Of a DNA stretch of 6,135 nt, positions 1 to 5,215 are shown in pieces. The notes below the pieces were generated by a model, which was not told where the DNA came from, made no database searches, and was given only the letters and a program-made list of their open reading frames with translations. Numbering within the stretch: position 1 is the first letter of the stretch; each line of letters starts with the position of its first letter. The stretch is from Deltaproteobacteria bacterium (lineage in GTDB: Bacteria > Desulfobacterota > Syntrophia > Syntrophales > Smithellaceae). The translations under genes and the position numbers were made by a program. The stretch spans positions 1 through 6,135 of the forward strand of contig JAGVUJ010000020.1 of assembly GCA_019136325.1 (NCBI GenBank), given 5' to 3'.

Positions 1-59
1 ACGGCGATGCTTCGCGGCTCAAACAGATATTTGATATCGTACTTTCCGGTGTTGTCCAT
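1..59 (-). CDS. ADP-forming acyl-CoA synthetase family, N-terminus only (partial)
   Basis: Reading leftward from the ATG at 57-59 gives MDNTGKYDIKYLFEPRSIAV, and then the window ends. The segment LFEPRSIAV is typical of the start of the CoA-binding (Rossmann-like) domain of ADP-forming acetyl/acyl-CoA synthetases, where it is usually followed by IGAS; that part lies outside the window. The family interconverts acyl-CoA + ADP + Pi and acid + CoA + ATP in the cytoplasm. Start choice: GGAG lies 6 nt before this ATG on the minus strand. An in-frame ATG at 72-74 would add five residues but has no visible ribosome binding site. The gene lies about 400 bp downstream of the hydrolase operon on the same strand and seems to have its own promoter. 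Only 19 to 20 residues are visible, so a related CoA-binding protein or an acetyltransferase fused to this domain is equally possible. Confidence 0.6.
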   Translation of the reverse strand, partial: MDNTGKYDIKYLFEPRSIA

Positions 60-114
60 ATCGCTCTCCGGCATATGGATTGAAAAGATGGTTAACGTTT
101 GCCGACTACTGATG

Positions 115-143
115 ATTCTAATGAAATGAGCCGAATATTGCAA
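115..143 (-). promoter_or_regulatory. candidate sigma70-type promoter for the acyl-CoA synthetase gene
   Basis: On the minus strand, TTGCAA (138-143, 4 of 6 to consensus) and TAGAAT (115-120, 5 of 6) are separated by exactly 17 nt. The predicted transcript would start near 108, giving a leader of about 50 nt before the ATG at 59. It is found by eye only, and the region is AT-rich enough for chance matches. Confidence 0.4.
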
Positions 144-337
144 TGCCTAAAATATAAAGCCCGTGTACGGAAAGCGCACCGAAACGTGCTGGACAAATCA
201 TCCAAAGCCTTTGGCTTTTGGAAATTATGCCCGCAGCGAAGCGGATGGGGACAAACGAATAAGATTTCTCGTCGCTTCGCTCCTCGAAATGACATTAACA
301 AGGGTGTCGCTTCGAACGAACGTGAAAAGTCTTTTAT

Positions 338-365
338 TATTCACTTTTCACTCTTCACATTTCAC
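338..365. repeat. 7-bp tandem array, four NNTTCAC units
   Basis: Four units follow each other in perfect phase: tattcac, ttttcac, tcttcac, atttcac. The last five bases of each unit are constant and the first two vary. The same unit type in the same number occurs at 3100-3127. The array overlaps the right arm of the 9-bp inverted repeat 322-330/343-351. Confidence 0.75.
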
Positions 366-409
366 GGGCTTTCTAAGGCACATAGTGCCGTATGGAAAAA
401 CGTAAAAAA

Positions 410-451
410 CGTAACACGTAACGCGTAACACGTAAAACTTAAAACCTAAAA
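410..451. repeat. 7-bp tandem array, six CNTAAMN units
   Basis: Six in-phase units are visible: cgtaaca, cgtaacg, cgtaaca, cgtaaaa, cttaaaa, cctaaaa. A related cgtaaa block at 401-406 precedes them slightly out of phase. The array ends 10 bp from the stop codon of the leftward HAD gene, so it would lie in that operon's 3' untranslated region. It differs in sequence from the TTCAC arrays but shares the 7-bp period. Confidence 0.75.
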
Positions 452-461
452 GTGTTTTTCT

Positions 462-1148
462 TTAACCATCAACCGTTTCCAGAATCGACAAAATATCCGC
501 AGCGTTGTTCAACACAAGATCCGCGCCGGCGTCGATAAAATCATCCTTTCCGCAGCGTCCCGTGAGCACCCCGCAGGTCAGGGTCCGGGCGTTGCGTCCG
601 GTCACGATATCGATGGGATGATCGCCGATCATCAACGTATGATGCGGTGAAGAGCCGAGTCTGCTCATGGCCAGGCCGATATGTTCCGGATGCGGTTTGA
701 CCTTGCCCACATCATCGCGGCAAATCAAAACGGGGCAGTAATCCAGAATATCGGGGAAAACGATTTTTACGGCTTTGGCGCAGTTTCGGGTGATGATTCC
801 GCAGGAAAGATTTGCGGCGTGCAGCGACATGAGGAGTTTTCGTGTCGAACCGAAAAGTTCGCCACGCTCCGCCGCGTCCGTCTCGATTTCTTCAATGATC
901 GCATTGGCCTCTGCGAAAAACTCGCCGGCTTCCCGCTCCGAGCGCCGCCTGATCGTTTCGAAAGCGGCGTCGATCATTTCCAGACTAAAATGCGGGCTCA
1001 TTGCTTCGCGTGAAACGCCGCGGCATGAAATAAGATTCATGACCGTCTCGCGCATGCTTTGAAAATCAATGTTCAGTTTGGCCAGCGTGCCGTCAAAATC
1101 GAAAATGATCGTCCGGATGACGGATGCTCCGATTTTCAATTCGGCCAT
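462..1148 (-). CDS. HAD-superfamily phosphatase, phosphoglycolate-phosphatase-like
   Basis: A 228-residue cytoplasmic enzyme with all four HAD motifs. Motif I is DFDGT at residues 17-21 (Asp17 nucleophile, Asp19 acid/base). Motif II is the Thr in GIITRN (Thr120). Motif III is the Lys of VKPHPE (Lys151). Motif IV is GDHPID (Asp176 and Asp180, Mg binding). The helical cap lies between motifs I and II, at about residues 25-100, as in subclass C1 enzymes such as Gph. The length is usual for the family. These enzymes remove phosphate from small metabolites, and the exact substrate cannot be read from the sequence. The ATG at 1148 has an AGGGG about 8 nt upstream on the minus strand. The start overlaps the current end of the Nudix gene by 13 nt. 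Without the frameshift in that gene the two would be 4 nt apart, which points to translational coupling. It is the last gene of the leftward operon. Confidence 0.88.
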   Translation of the reverse strand: MAELKIGASVIRTIIFDFDGTLAKLNIDFQSMRETVMNLISCRGVSREAMSPHFSLEMIDAAFETIRRRSEREAGEFFAEANAIIEEIETDAAERGELFGSTRKLLMSLHAANLSCGIITRNCAKAVKIVFPDILDYCPVLICRDDVGKVKPHPEHIGLAMSRLGSSPHHTLMIGDHPIDIVTGRNARTLTCGVLTGRCGKDDFIDAGADLVLNNAADILSILETVDG

Positions 1149-2014
1149 GAGGTCAACCCCTGGAGGAAATATAGCGATTGCCCAGAACCTTTGTCAGTGT
1201 TCTGGAGGATTCGACCGGGGGAACATCGCCGTCGGCAATAATATGAAGAAAATTGCGAATGATGTTGAATGTGGCGAATGATGTTGAATGTGGCGCCCCA
1301 GAGGATTTCTTCTTCGCCGCTGCCGTCGGGAAAGACCAGGCAGGGTGTCTGATAGCGGAACGGATCGTTGTTTTCACCCACGGTCATCTGGACGTCGAGC
1401 GTGGCGTAGTTTGCGTTCTCGAAGAAAAAACTTAAAGGGATTTCCAGAACCTTTTCTACCTCGGAACTCAACGTGAAGGAAAAGGGACGACGGGAGCAGC
1501 ACACGACGGGAAAAATAGTCCGGGAAATAAAGTACAGCGAATAGGTGGGCAGAGCGCCGAGAAATTTCGTGTTCATTGGACTCAGACCGATTTCTTCCCA
1601 GGCTTCCCGCAGGGCGGTGGTTAAAAAGAGACGAATCAGATTTCCGGTTTCATTGTCCACGTTTTGGATATGCCGCGCCATTCTGCCGCGTAGCGCCGGC
1701 AGCATTTCCGTTTTCAGAAAAGAACTCAGCACATTGTCCTGTTTGGGTTGCAGCATCCCGCCGGGGCAACTGAGGTCTCCGGCCTGAGAAACACTGGCGG
1801 ATCGTTTGATTAATTGAAAAACATATTCGGAACGGTCGTTGAATTGCTTGAAATTGAGCAGTAAAACCACCGCGGCCTTGAGGTGAGCGGAACCCTGACG
1901 GCGGGACGCATCGATCTCGGAATTCTTTTCTCTGTAATCGACGGCGACACTCGCCAGTTTGTCCATAACCAGACGGGGCAAAACATCTTTTTTCTGAAAC
2001 AGCGTCAAATCCAT
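1136..2014 (-). CDS. Nudix hydrolase, CoA-pyrophosphatase-like, with frameshifted C-terminus
   Basis: A 292-residue Nudix protein as it stands. The segment from Leu68 to Gly86, ending SQAGDLSCPGG, resembles the CoA-pyrophosphatase signature placed just before the Nudix box in NUDT7/YeaB-type enzymes. The Nudix helix is TALREAWEEIGL (residues 133-144), with metal-binding Glu137, Glu140 and Glu141. Between Gly86 and this helix lie 46 residues, against roughly a dozen in a standard box, so the box is split by an insertion. The end of the fold reads EEEILWGATFNIIR. After that Arg the frame is shifted by a 19-bp duplication (1255-1295), and the last 45 residues look non-native (YYCRRRCSPGR). With one copy removed, the tail reads NFLHIIADGDVPPVESS and so on to a stop at 1153-1155, giving 280 residues. 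The enzyme probably cleaves a nucleoside diphosphate such as CoA to 4'-phosphopantetheine and 3',5'-ADP; the substrate is inferred. The start has GGGGA about 9 nt upstream and lies 20 nt after the alpha/beta hydrolase stop. Confidence 0.8.
   Translation of the reverse strand: MDLTLFQKKDVLPRLVMDKLASVAVDYREKNSEIDASRRQGSAHLKAAVVLLLNFKQFNDRSEYVFQLIKRSASVSQAGDLSCPGGMLQPKQDNVLSSFLKTEMLPALRGRMARHIQNVDNETGNLIRLFLTTALREAWEEIGLSPMNTKFLGALPTYSLYFISRTIFPVVCCSRRPFSFTLSSEVEKVLEIPLSFFFENANYATLDVQMTVGENNDPFRYQTPCLVFPDGSGEEEILWGATFNIIRHIQHHSQFSSYYCRRRCSPGRILQNTDKGSGQSLYFLQGLTSWPN
1255..1295. repeat. 19-bp perfect tandem duplication inside the Nudix gene
   Basis: The unit gcgaatgatgttgaatgtg occurs at 1255-1273 and again, without any change, at 1274-1292. 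The 19-bp period continues for three more bases. Because 19 is not a multiple of three, the extra copy changes the reading frame of the leftward Nudix gene. Confidence 0.95.
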
Positions 2015-2034
2015 AACGCAACATCCCCAAAAAT

Positions 2035-3012
2035 CTAAGCGATAATTTCCGCAATGACCTGATTATACCAGCATCTTGCCGGAAAGAGATTTAAAAACCC
2101 GCAGTGCCCGCCGAATTTTTGCCGCGAGACCCGGAGATACCGGTTATCCTCCAGCTTCAGGTAATCGTCATGCGGGATAACCGGATCGTCTTCCGCAATA
2201 AAGATTCTGACCGGAATGTTGAGATTTTGCAAGGCCTCATTTCCCAGCGTGTACAACTTGAAATAATCGCGGTACGTGGTTAGTTCCGGAACGTAGGGCA
2301 TCATCATTTCCGTCAGTTCAATGCACGTATCCGCTTTCAGCATTTTACTGAAATCATATTTCTGCGGAAAGAGATTTTGTTTTTTCAGCAACGACCGCTT
2401 CCATTTTTTCAGAAAATATTTCCGGTAGAAGGAATAGCCGTTATCAATGGCCAGAGTCGTCTTGTAAGGGTCCAGCGGCGGACTGACGGCAAAAACATGT
2501 TTTAAATTCGGAATCGGTTTGATGCCGTGGCGCATCGCGATGCGCAGGGCGAAATTGCCGCCGAGTGAAAATCCGACCAGATAGACCGGTGTGCCCGCGG
2601 AAAACGCTGACAGATGCTCCACTCCCTCGAAGGTTTCCTGCAGCAGCGCTCCGTGAAAGAGGCCTTCGTTAAGATGATGGGAATCGCCATGATCGCGCAG
2701 ATTCAAACGTCCGACGGTAAATCCCCGACGGTAAAAATAATTTGCCGATTCCAGAATGTAAACCGAGGACGACGACCCCTCCCATCCATGCAGAAAAATG
2801 ACCATGCCCCGCTGCCGGGGATGATGAGACAGAAACGACAGCAATCTCGACCCGCCGGACGTTCTTAAAACAACTTCGCGGGAGTTTTTTTTCATCTCGT
2901 TTTTCCATCCCAGCCGCAGACGCGAACTGGCCATAATGGATTGAAAGTGCGGACTGCGGAAGAGAAAAAACGGCTGGAAATTGTTTTCAGTTGTTTTGTT
3001 TTTCTTTGTCAT
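2035..3012 (-). CDS. YheT-like alpha/beta hydrolase (COG0429 type)
   Basis: A 325-residue predicted serine hydrolase. In order it shows an N-terminal segment typical of YheT-type proteins (FRSPHFQSIMAS, residues 18-29), then the oxyanion-hole strand and loop FLHGWEGSSSSVY (73-85), with LRDHGDS at 105-111. Next come the nucleophile elbow GFSLGGN (Ser149), the acid region AEDDPVIP (Asp275 or Asp276) and the catalytic His303 in GGHCGF. All triad positions are present and the length is normal for the family. YheT relatives are predicted carboxylesterases or lipases, but their natural substrates are poorly known. The frame is open upstream to a TTG at 3075. I chose the ATG at 3012 because the family's N-terminal motif follows it at the usual distance and because the TTG lies inside a candidate -35 box. 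The ribosome binding site (GAG about 6 nt upstream) is weak. It is the first gene of the three-gene leftward operon. Confidence 0.85.
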   Translation of the reverse strand: MTKKNKTTENNFQPFFLFRSPHFQSIMASSRLRLGWKNEMKKNSREVVLRTSGGSRLLSFLSHHPRQRGMVIFLHGWEGSSSSVYILESANYFYRRGFTVGRLNLRDHGDSHHLNEGLFHGALLQETFEGVEHLSAFSAGTPVYLVGFSLGGNFALRIAMRHGIKPIPNLKHVFAVSPPLDPYKTTLAIDNGYSFYRKYFLKKWKRSLLKKQNLFPQKYDFSKMLKADTCIELTEMMMPYVPELTTYRDYFKLYTLGNEALQNLNIPVRIFIAEDDPVIPHDDYLKLEDNRYLRVSRQKFGGHCGFLNLFPARCWYNQVIAEIIA

Positions 3013-3046
3013 TTGCTCAAAGCGATGCCGACGGTAATTTCTTTTA

Positions 3047-3085
3047 ATAAAAACAAAAAATAATGATTTTATCAATAGTAATCAA
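3047..3085 (-). promoter_or_regulatory. candidate promoter(s) for the hydrolase operon
   Basis: Two overlapping leftward sigma70-like pairs are visible, each with a 17-nt spacer. One is TTGATT (3080-3085) with TATTTT (3057-3062). The other is TTGATA (3070-3075) with TTTTAT (3047-3052). Both -10 boxes match only 4 of 6. The region is very AT-rich, so which pair is used, if either, is uncertain. Transcription would begin roughly 30 to 40 nt before the ATG at 3012. Confidence 0.35.
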
Positions 3086-3099
3086 AATGAGTGTAATAC

Positions 3100-3127
3100 C
3101 CTTCACCTTTCACCTTTCACCCTTCAC
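3100..3127. repeat. 7-bp tandem array, four NNTTCAC units
   Basis: Four in-phase units are ccttcac, ctttcac, ctttcac, ccttcac. They belong to the same NNTTCAC class as the array at 338-365, with the same copy number. The array lies between the two divergent candidate promoters of the hydrolase operon and the small OmpA gene. Confidence 0.8.
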
Positions 3128-3149
3128 CATCTAGAAACCATTTTTTCCT

Positions 3150-3178
3150 TTGACAGGATAAATTTAATTTAGTATTTA
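3150..3178 (+). promoter_or_regulatory. candidate sigma70 promoter for the small OmpA-domain gene
   Basis: A perfect TTGACA (3150-3155) is followed after 17 nt by TATTTA (3173-3178), a weak -10 box. The leader would be about 80 nt long. It contains a perfect 6-bp hairpin, aatctt/aagatt (3229-3234 with 3240-3245), just before the Shine-Dalgarno site. Confidence 0.5.
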
Positions 3179-3253
3179 AAACAACGGCTTATACGAAAAA
3201 ATCAACCGGTTTTATAAATCTTTCAAAGAATCTTCGTTCAAGATTGAAACAAA

Positions 3254-3259
3254 AGGAGG
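3254..3259 (+). promoter_or_regulatory. strong Shine-Dalgarno site that fixes the OmpA start at 3265
   Basis: AGGAGG lies 5 nt before the ATG at 3265. The longer in-frame TTG start at 3244 would place this site inside the coding region and would put charged residues (KQKED) ahead of the signal peptide, so it is rejected. Confidence 0.85.
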
Positions 3260-3264
3260 ATGTT

Positions 3265-3858
3265 ATGAAAAAGATTGTATTTTTAATCGTAATCATAATG
3301 ACCGCGACAACGGTTGTGCAGGCGGAAATCAAAGCCGGCGGATCACCCGCTGTTGATTCCGTCGAAATTGCCGAGCCGGATTCCCGCGCCGGCGCCATGC
3401 CGCCCCTCGATGTCGATAAAAAAATCGAAGAATGCATCTGTCCTCCCTGCTGCGATAAACCGACCAGCGCCACCGTTGTGGAACAGGCCGGTTCCGATCA
3501 GGAAAGAGTGTCGATGATGATCAATATCGAGTTTGATGCCAAAAAAACAGCCGTGGATGAACGATTTTATGAAGATATTGAAATGCTGGCGAATTTTTTA
3601 AAAGAATTTCCAAAAGAGAAAATCGTCATTGAGGGTTACTCCGATAATGTCGGCGATGAAAACGTCAACCGGAAATTATCCGAAAAACGCGCTAAAAACG
3701 TGCGCCAGGTGCTGATTGACAAATTCGGCATCAACGGCTCCAGGATGACCGCTGTCGGTTACGGCGAGGAGAACCCGCTGGCATCCAACGATACGGAAGA
3801 GGGGAGACAACAGAATCGCCGTGTAGAAGTCACGGTAGAGGTTCTGCGCACAAAGTAA
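3265..3858 (+). CDS. small exported OmpA-family peptidoglycan-binding protein
   Basis: A 197-residue precursor. Residues 1-20 form a signal peptide (Lys2-Lys3, a hydrophobic core and a VQA cleavage site before Glu21). Residues 21-80 are a linker without a clear fold, containing a tight cysteine cluster CICPPCC (Cys57, 59, 62, 63). Residues 84-193 are an OmpA_C domain. It begins MMINIEFDAKK, continues with IEGYSDNVGDENVNRKLSEKRA, holding the putative diaminopimelate-binding Asp127 and Arg142, and ends with VGYGEENPLASNDTEEGRQQNRRVEV. No lipobox Cys follows the signal peptide, so a soluble periplasmic or otherwise anchored protein is more likely than a Pal-type lipoprotein. The likely role is linking an envelope structure to the cell wall, by family knowledge. 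There is no beta-barrel and there are no TSP3 repeats, unlike the two leftward OmpA genes nearby. It is a monocistronic unit with its own promoter and a palindrome after the stop. Confidence 0.9.
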   Translation: MKKIVFLIVIIMTATTVVQAEIKAGGSPAVDSVEIAEPDSRAGAMPPLDVDKKIEECICPPCCDKPTSATVVEQAGSDQERVSMMINIEFDAKKTAVDERFYEDIEMLANFLKEFPKEKIVIEGYSDNVGDENVNRKLSEKRAKNVRQVLIDKFGINGSRMTAVGYGEENPLASNDTEEGRQQNRRVEVTVEVLRTK

Positions 3859-3906
3859 AGTTGCTGTATAATATTCCGGCCTTTCGGGGTTCGGAAAACA
3901 TATAAA

Positions 3907-3946
3907 ATAAGACCCTGTATCCGTTGCAACGGATACAGGGTCTTAT
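3907..3946. terminator. 40-nt perfect palindrome, probable bidirectional terminator
   Basis: Arms 3907-3926 and 3927-3946 are exact reverse complements with no spacer (ataagaccctgtatccgttg and its complement). As RNA this would form a stem of about 18 bp with a minimal loop. It lies between convergent genes, 48 nt after the small OmpA stop and 27 nt after the stop of the leftward OmpA remnant. Leftward transcripts continue into a T-rich stretch (ttattttatatg), while rightward ones meet only tcttat. It is therefore a better leftward terminator. Confidence 0.7.
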
Positions 3947-3973
3947 CATGGGATCATCTTAACGGTTGTGTTG

Positions 3974-5188
3974 TTATTTTACCTTATACGCTTCAATGAC
4001 GGCTTCAATTCGCCGGTTTTTCTGACGTCCTTTTTCTGTTTTATTACTCGCAATCGGTTTGCGAGGTCCATAGCCGGCAGCTCTGATAATTGCAGGATCA
4101 ATGTTGAAATTATCGATCAAATACGTCCGGACGCTATCCGCGCGAGCCTGAGACAGTCACTCCTGATGATATTTCTTTTTGATGACGGCCTTGGCCGTAT
4201 CAAATTCAACATTAACCCTCATGGCAATTTTTTCACGCACGCAGCCGTTTTGATCGACCGCCGTGTTTGCGGGGGAATTGGGGCACTTGTCCAGAGTGTC
4301 GGGAACGCCGTCTTTATCCGAATCGTTCGGACAGCCGTTTTGATCGACCGGAATGCCGGCGGGTGTGCCCTGGCAATGATCCTGATCATCAGGAACACCG
4401 TCGGCGTCGGAATCCGGAGGGCATCCCTGTTTATCGACGGCTGCACCGGATGGAGTGGCCGGACACTTGTCAAGATAGTCGGCAATGCCGTCTTTATCCG
4501 AATCGTTCGGACAACCGTTTTGATCGACGGAAACACCGGAAGGCGTATTGAGGCACTTGTCCAGATTATCGGTAATGCCGTCGCCGTCCGAATCAGTCAG
4601 TGGCGGGGGAGGAGGCGGTTCTTCCGGTTGAACCTCTGCGATTTCTTTCTTCCCGCCGAAGGCGACATTGACGCCCAGGGCGACGAGTAAATTATTATGC
4701 CATCTCTTGTCGATATCATTATCGTAAGAAAGAACGTGACGCACATCGGCGCGCAGAGCAACATCGTCGGTAATAAAATATTTCAGTCCCGCGCCGTAAT
4801 CGGCGGCAAGTGTATTCAAATCTTCATCGAAATCGGTGTTGCCGAAATGGAGTCCGCCGAAGCCCAGCGCCAGAAACGGAACAAGTTTTTCATCCGGCAT
4901 AAAGTGATAGAGTCCTTCAATGCCCATATCGTATGCATCGTTGATGTCGATAGCATCATGATCCGTCCGGATGTAGCTGAAGAATGCTTCTATGCCGATA
5001 TTTTTCGTCACATGATAACCGGCGCGCAAGCCTGCGGTTGCGCCGTCTTCCCAATCCTCATTGCCTTCGAAGAAATAACCTCCGGCATAAGGTGTCAGCG
5101 AGAAAGAGCCTTGCCTGATTTCCGCATACGTTAAGGAAAATGCGAAAATCGACGATACAAGAATCGTCAAAACGATAATTTTTTTCAT
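3974..5188 (-). pseudogene. OmpA-family beta-barrel/TSP3 protein with disrupted peptidoglycan-binding domain
   Basis: The open part (stop TGA at 4157-4159) encodes 343 residues. Residues 1-22 are a signal peptide ending TYA. Residues 23-178 look like an eight-stranded OmpA-type outer-membrane barrel, with alternating aromatic and Gly-rich strands that end NVAFGG. Next comes a Pro-rich linker (188-196) and four 30-residue TSP3 repeats (199-316), then the start of an OmpA_C domain (MRVNVEFDTAKAVIKKKYHQE). The frame then hits TGA. Sixty in-frame codons follow, LSQARADSVRTYLIDNFN and on through GRQKNRR, to a TAA at 3974-3976. The intact paralogue at 5490-6135 has 33 residues between these same blocks. 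A net loss of about 96 bp therefore removed the strand, helix and HTD motif with the diaminopimelate-binding Asp, and created the stop at the joint. The product may still make a barrel with repeats but cannot bind peptidoglycan. The ATG at 5188 is chosen over 5194 on Shine-Dalgarno spacing. Confidence 0.85.
4241..4594 (-). repeat. four TSP3 repeats, 90-bp DNA period
   Basis: Each 30-residue unit has the pattern DSDxDGxxDxxDxCxxTPxGxxVDxxGCPx, a calcium-binding thrombospondin type 3 motif with two conserved Cys. The fourth unit is cut after its second Cys. At DNA level the second and fourth units are much closer to each other than to their neighbours: 4281-4348 and 4461-4528 differ at about 7 of 68 bases and share a 27-nt identical run. 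This suggests duplication or conversion in steps of two units. Confidence 0.85.
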
Positions 5189-5195
5189 AATCATG

Positions 5196-5201
5196 CCTCC
5201 T
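5196..5201 (-). promoter_or_regulatory. Shine-Dalgarno site deciding the OmpA/TSP3 start
   Basis: AGGAGG on the minus strand lies 7 nt before the ATG at 5188 but only 1 nt before the in-frame ATG at 5194. Only the inner ATG has functional spacing. The protein then begins MKKII, a standard signal-peptide start. Confidence 0.85.
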
Positions 5202-5215
5202 TAAAAAACGTTACG

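Larger units (their letters stand above)
144..461. other. gene-free intergenic stretch with repeat-like DNA
   Basis: No reading frame here looks like a protein. The open frames on both strands are rich in Arg, Cys, His and Phe and have no recognisable domain. The stretch holds a short palindrome ccaaag-c-ctttgg (202-214), a 9-bp inverted repeat (235-243 with 273-281, core gcgaagcg/cgcttcgc) and a second copy of cgcttcg at 308-314. It also holds a 9-bp inverted repeat gtgaaaagt/acttttcac (322-330 with 343-351), a small hairpin ggcac-ata-gtgcc (377-389) and two 7-bp arrays listed separately. The block around 200-300 resembles dispersed intergenic repeats whose spurious translations are common in environmental genomes. 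That resemblance is from memory and was not searched. No clear terminator with a T-run was seen after the HAD gene. Confidence 0.5.

Noticed and set aside
377..389. Terminator of the hydrolase operon at ggcac-ata-gtgcc
   Set aside because: The stem is only 5 bp and no T-run follows on the minus strand.
99..428. Rightward open frame of 109 codons in the left intergenic region
   Set aside because: No ribosome site, no recognisable domain, and it runs through inverted repeats and the 7-bp arrays.
1153..1377. A separate 74-codon leftward gene
   Set aside because: Its second half is the original C-terminus of the Nudix protein in the frame that existed before the 19-bp duplication. Its first half is a shadow.
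3013..3075. TTG start at 3075 adding 21 residues to the alpha/beta hydrolase
   Set aside because: The extension is rich in Phe, Lys and Arg, precedes the family's normal N-terminal motif and overlaps candidate promoter boxes. The ATG at 3012 fits the usual length.
3100..3127. CRISPR-like array
   Set aside because: The period is 7 bp with no spacers, far too short for CRISPR repeats.
4157..4159. In-frame TGA read as selenocysteine or programmed readthrough
   Set aside because: Comparison with the intact paralogue shows that about 33 residues are missing at exactly this point, so the TGA is better explained as a deletion joint. The OmpA_C family has no known selenocysteine here.
4241..4594. 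90-bp DNA repeats as a noncoding repeat or CRISPR array
   Set aside because: The period is exactly 30 codons in frame and each unit is a TSP3 motif, so it is a protein-coding repeat.
3968..4690. Long rightward open frame of 240 codons with repeating VLID/IRIVRT blocks
   Set aside because: It is antisense to the TSP3 repeats. The protein periodicity is the shadow of the 90-bp repeat, and the signal peptide, barrel and ribosome site all support the opposite strand.
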